Shown here piece after piece: positions 60,881-64,000 of a stretch of DNA of 64,000 bases. A model generated the notes under the pieces. That model saw nothing but the letters and a program-made list of their open reading frames with translations, was not told the DNA's origin and ran no database searches. Every line of letters starts with the position of its first letter. The stretch's first letter is position 1. The translations under genes were made by a program, and so were the position numbers. Source of the DNA: Staphylococcus hsinchuensis (GTDB lineage Bacteria; Bacillota; Bacilli; Staphylococcales; Staphylococcaceae); contig NZ_CP128355.1 of NCBI RefSeq assembly GCF_038789205.1, forward strand, positions 1,240,001-1,304,000. Reading direction: 5' to 3'.

Positions 60881-60976
60881 TTATTTATTGGTTGCTCTGC
60901 TGATTAAATTTCTAATTGCCTTAACAATATAACCAACTAGAAGCGCTCTGAACACGCGTTGAATAATTTCTTTCAT
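60881..60976 (-). CDS. 31-residue cationic amphipathic peptide
   Basis: A 31-codon frame with an excellent ribosome site (AAGGAGGT, 6 bases before ATG). The peptide has seven basic residues against one acidic residue. It begins MKEIIQRVFRALLVG and ends RNLISRATNK. The middle can form a helix with I, V, L, F, Y on one face and K, R, Q, N on the other, so it may insert into a membrane. I do not recognise it; it is not a known phenol-soluble modulin or Fst-type toxin. It lies in the gap between arsC and the TM2 gene. Confidence 0.62.
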   Translation of the reverse strand: MKEIIQRVFRALLVGYIVKAIRNLISRATNK

Positions 60977-61087
60977 GATTGTACCTCCTTAAAGCGTTGC
61001 GTATATAGAATATACTTTTCTAATTATTACCCGAATTTTATCAAATTAAGGGTATTTATTTAAATTATTTGTAGTATATTGCGAAAT

Positions 61088-61300
61088 CTACTTCTCAAGT
61101 ATGATATAACCTTCGTCATCTGCTTTGTGCAAGAACAATGTGAGGAAACCGCTTATGATTGAAACAACGAGAGGAATACCTGTCCAAAAGAAAATTAAAT
61201 GTAACATGCCTTGTTTCAGTTGGTTAGAATAAAATTTATGAATGCCCATCCACCCGAGTGTAAAGGCTAATACGACATAAATGACTTTACTTACTTTCAT
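61088..61300 (-). CDS. TM2 domain protein
   Basis: 70 residues. Two membrane helices joined by the TM2 signature GWMGIHKFYSNQLKQGM (about 16-32). Family members are small membrane proteins of unknown role. The start follows AAAGGAT at 12 bases, a weak arrangement. It is the upstream gene of the short peptide gene on the same strand, 111 bases away. Confidence 0.8.
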   Translation of the reverse strand: MKVSKVIYVVLAFTLGWMGIHKFYSNQLKQGMLHLIFFWTGIPLVVSIISGFLTLFLHKADDEGYIILEK

Positions 61301-61469
61301 TGTAATGAAAATCCTTTCATGTAACTTGCTAACTTATTTTTATGATAAGTGAAAGGGCGAAATAATACAATTAACTGAATTTATCATTTCAAAAAATGCA
61401 CCGTGGTTTTAGCATTTTATGAAAAGTTGAATTATAATTAATAATAAATATATAAAAGAGGTGCAAATT

Positions 61470-62024
61470 ATGATAAGAAAAGCAAGACCAGAGGACAGTC
61501 ATCAACTTGCTGAACTTTGTTATATCATATGGCACGAGTTAGAAGTTGATGTCGTTAAGCACATTGAAAAGTCACGTTTGCTAAAGGCTATAGAAAAAGG
61601 TATTGTCGATGTAAAATATCGTGAACACTACAGTCACATTTGGGTGAAGGAAATTGACAATAAAATTGCAGGTTGTCTTATTGCATATTCAGGAGATCAA
61701 GAAGAAGCATTAGAACAAGCATGGTTAGATTTAGATTTGGATCAAGATATCCGTCAATTTGGTACGCCCATGCCACAACGTGAGGCTAACAATGATGAAT
61801 ATTATATTGAAACAGTAGTTACGTTTCCTGAGTATAGAGGACAAGGTGTAGCTACTCAATTAATGGATTTTATAATGGATCATAAAAAAGGTGAAAAGTT
61901 TAGTTTAAACTGTGATGTAAATAATAAAGGCGCACTTCATATTTATCGTAAATTAGGATTTGAAAGTCAATCCGAGTTTGATTTATATGGTTTGCCACAC
62001 TATCATATGATTTTCCAAGCATAA
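61470..62024 (+). CDS. GNAT family N-acetyltransferase
   Basis: 184 residues. The acetyl-CoA site is VVTFPEYRGQGVATQLMDF (about 123-141), the R/Q-x-x-G-x-G/A loop. The substrate is unknown. I used the ATG at 61470, eight bases after AGAGGTG; the GTG at 61461 lies in the ribosome site. It is monocistronic with a terminator behind. Confidence 0.9.
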   Translation: MIRKARPEDSHQLAELCYIIWHELEVDVVKHIEKSRLLKAIEKGIVDVKYREHYSHIWVKEIDNKIAGCLIAYSGDQEEALEQAWLDLDLDQDIRQFGTPMPQREANNDEYYIETVVTFPEYRGQGVATQLMDFIMDHKKGEKFSLNCDVNNKGALHIYRKLGFESQSEFDLYGLPHYHMIFQA

Positions 62025-62030
62025 ATAAAG

Positions 62031-62077
62031 CCCCTTCAAAGTCAATGAACATGTACTTTGAAGGGGTGATTTTTTTA
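62031..62077. terminator. terminator between the acetyltransferase gene and menA
   Basis: 12-bp stem CCCCTTCAAAGT (62031-62042) against 62055-62066, followed by seven T; the flanking genes converge. Confidence 0.85.
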
Positions 62078-62084
62078 GAATAAA

Positions 62085-63023
62085 TTAAATATTACCGAGT
62101 AAGGCACTAATATAAATACCTAGTGCATATAAAAAACCAAAGAATGTATTGGTTTTACCTGTAGCGGCCATAGCTGGCATCATTAATGAAGGGGTATCAT
62201 TCTTCTTAAACCGGTTAAATGCTTTAATCGGGAATGGGAATGATAATAATGCGAGTAAGAAAAATATTGAGCCTCCATCTTTAAAGAATGCGATATAAAT
62301 GACTAATAAATAAGCCACTAGGTACATGAATCCTAAGAATAGAAGACTTAATTTTTTACCTAATAATATTGGCAATGTTTTACGGCCACTCTTCTTATCT
62401 TTTACGCGGTCACGTATATTATTCGCCATATTAATCAGGCCAATCGTAATGACGATGGGTAAGCTAATCCATACGGCTAAGCTTTGAATATTACCTGTCT
62501 GAATAAAGAATGCGATAAGTATGATGAACATTCCCATAAATATGCCTGAGAATAGTTCTCCTAAAGGTGTCCAAGATATTGGGAAAGGACCTCCTGTATA
62601 TAAATAGCCGACTGCCATACAAAGTAACCCGATTGGAAGTAACCAAAAAGAACTTTGGCTTGCAATGAAGATACCCAATAGGGCAGCAATCACATAAAAA
62701 GCAATTGCAAGGTTCATAACTAGGTTAGGGCTCATCCCATTACGTACAATGGCGCCACCTATGCCTACAGAGGTATGGTCATCTAACCCTTTCTTATAAT
62801 CGTAATATTCATTGAACATATTTGTAGCTGCTTGTATTAATAAACATGCGAGTAACATCGCTACAAATAAACTTAATTTCAAATGGTCTTCACTACCAAG
62901 TAAAAAAATCTTTGCTGTTGCAGTACCTACAAGTACAGGAACAATTGCAGCAGTTAATGTGTGAGGTCTCATGAGTTGCCAATATTTCTTGACTGTAGAG
63001 TATTGTTGATATTGAGATGACAT
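62085..63023 (-). CDS. menA: 1,4-dihydroxy-2-naphthoate polyprenyltransferase MenA
   Basis: 312 residues, UbiA superfamily, about eight membrane helices. Joins 1,4-dihydroxy-2-naphthoate to a polyprenyl chain in menaquinone synthesis. The two aspartate motifs are NEYYDYKKGLDD (about 70-81) and NNIRDRVKDKKSG (about 199-211). The start has AGAGGT upstream. It is divergent from menF, as in other staphylococci. Confidence 0.95.
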   Translation of the reverse strand: MSSQYQQYSTVKKYWQLMRPHTLTAAIVPVLVGTATAKIFLLGSEDHLKLSLFVAMLLACLLIQAATNMFNEYYDYKKGLDDHTSVGIGGAIVRNGMSPNLVMNLAIAFYVIAALLGIFIASQSSFWLLPIGLLCMAVGYLYTGGPFPISWTPLGELFSGIFMGMFIILIAFFIQTGNIQSLAVWISLPIVITIGLINMANNIRDRVKDKKSGRKTLPILLGKKLSLLFLGFMYLVAYLLVIYIAFFKDGGSIFFLLALLSFPFPIKAFNRFKKNDTPSLMMPAMAATGKTNTFFGFLYALGIYISALLGNI

Positions 63024-63203
63024 ATGTTATTTACCTCTTATCCTTTTTTAATAATATAATCATATTTATTTTAAATGAAGTTTAAAACGTGGTCAAATCA
63101 CTTCAAAATTATATAATGAAATAGGCTATATTTATCACATCAATATCGAAAAATGATACAATAGGATAACGAGCGTAATCAGTTAAATGAAAGAAGTGAA
63201 ATA

Positions 63204-64000
63204 GATGACTTTTGATGTCAAGGAAAGTGAAATTGTCGAAGCGGTATATGAAAGTAAACGCAACTGGGTTTCTGTAGAAGCGAAATTAAATTTCGAGTTA
63301 GACCCAACGTTACTGTTTCATATTACAGAAGATAATAAGGGCGACCGTTTTTATTTCAAAAAAAATGACAACGAAACTGCATTCTTTGGCTATAATGCAA
63401 TAAAAAGGTTCAAAAATGATTTTGAGAATAAACAATCTATTTTTCGTGAGTGGGAAAAATATAGAAACGATATTGAGCTCATTCATCCAGAATCAGATAA
63501 ACATCACCTTAAAATTTGTGGTGGTTTTCAATTTACTGCTCATAAATCAGGTGATGAATGGCGAGAATTTGGAATAAATCATTTTGTGTTACCTGAAGTA
63601 TTAGTGACGATTGAAGATGGTTGTACATTTATAACTTATACGGTTGAAACGAGCGAATTCGATATTGAATCATTTAAGCATGTCATTAGACAATTATCAC
63701 AAACAGATATAACGCTTGATCAAGAAATGGGAAATGTTAAGCGGATTGAAGACATCTATAAAGATGAATGGCGTGATTTAGTTAAAGAAACCATAGAAAC
63801 GTTAGATGATAAGAAGAAAATTGTATTAGCGAGAAGAAGAATTGTTCAGTTTGATAAAGATATAAGTATTCCTACTATTTTAAGACAAGCACTTCAAGCG
63901 GAGCATAATAGTTATTTATTTGTTTTAGAATCACAGAATAGTGTCTTTTTCTCACAAACACCAGAACAATTGATGGAAGTTAATGAGGATGTATTATCAA
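63204..64000 (+). CDS. menF: isochorismate synthase MenF, 3'-partial
   Basis: The first 265 codons are present and the frame runs past the window end. The N-terminal part has AVYESKRNWVSVEAKL, LKICGGFQF, and YLFVLESQNSVFFSQTPEQL, the start of the chorismate-binding domain; the catalytic C-terminal part is outside. It converts chorismate to isochorismate at the start of menaquinone synthesis. The start is ATG after AGAAGTGA. Confidence 0.9.

Overview
The window comes from the chromosome of a Staphylococcus, most likely a coagulase-negative species. The DNA is AT-rich and AAGGAGG-type ribosome sites are strong. Many genes start with TTG or GTG (clpB, mecA, nadK, murE, arsC, ktrD, sufT neighbour region). 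The gene order is the staphylococcal core order: addBA, cdr, sufT, clpB, fabHF, trpS-spxA-mecA-coiA-pepF, RsaE, yjbH-yjbI-yjbK, relQ-nadK, mgtE, cpaA, fabI, ltaA-ugtP, murE-prfC, terC, ktrD, comK, lplA, menA-menF. Several proteins differ clearly from the S. aureus versions I remember, so I do not assign a species. Species assignment and family calls rest on recognition, not on a search.

Layout. 1-12.4 kb: DNA-end repair (addB, cut by the window start, and addA), a DUF418 membrane protein, an FAH-family enzyme, a small membrane protein, coenzyme A disulfide reductase, a HAD phosphatase and SufT. 12.4-21.6 kb: a possible structured RNA, an OatA-like acyltransferase, clpB with a CtsR operator, fabH-fabF with a FapR operator, and an MFS transporter. 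21.6-34 kb: a redox and stress control block with spxA, its partners mecA and yjbH, the sRNA RsaE/RoxS, a WYL regulator facing a flavodoxin-fold oxidoreductase, truncated haemoglobin, a CYTH protein, the alarmone synthetase RelQ and NAD kinase. 34-44 kb: Mg2+ and monovalent-cation transporters, fabI, an AI-2E-family permease, an esterase, a 2H phosphoesterase-like protein and the glycolipid pair ltaA-ugtP used for lipoteichoic acid anchors. 44-53 kb: murE, prfC, terC behind a manganese (yybP-ykoY) riboswitch, a broken HtrA-like protease gene, a K+ channel subunit, a metallophosphatase, and tRNA-Ser and tRNA-Asn. 53-64 kb: comK, an IDEAL-domain protein, lplA, small membrane proteins, a CapA-like metallophosphatase, an arsRBC operon, a previously unlisted 31-codon gene, a TM2 protein, an acetyltransferase, and the divergent menaquinone genes menA and menF (menF is cut by the window end).

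How the parts fit. ClpB, Spx, MecA, YjbH and coenzyme A disulfide reductase all belong to thiol-stress and proteolysis control, and RsaE adds redox-responsive RNA control. FabH, FabF and FabI supply fatty acids. UgtP, LtaA, MurE and the OatA-like protein work on the envelope. RelQ and the c-di-AMP-responsive transporter families (CpaA, Ktr) connect nucleotide signalling with ion balance. ComK and CoiA are both intact, so the window carries competence functions.

The most unusual items are the HtrA-like gene, whose protease domain has been lost at the exact edge of an interspersed repeat while a relic of its PDZ domain survives downstream; the 31-residue cationic peptide gene at 60.9 kb; the nested hairpin RNA behind sufT; and the hairpin behind terC that echoes the riboswitch expression platform. 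I found no CRISPR array, insertion sequence, prophage or obvious new defence system.
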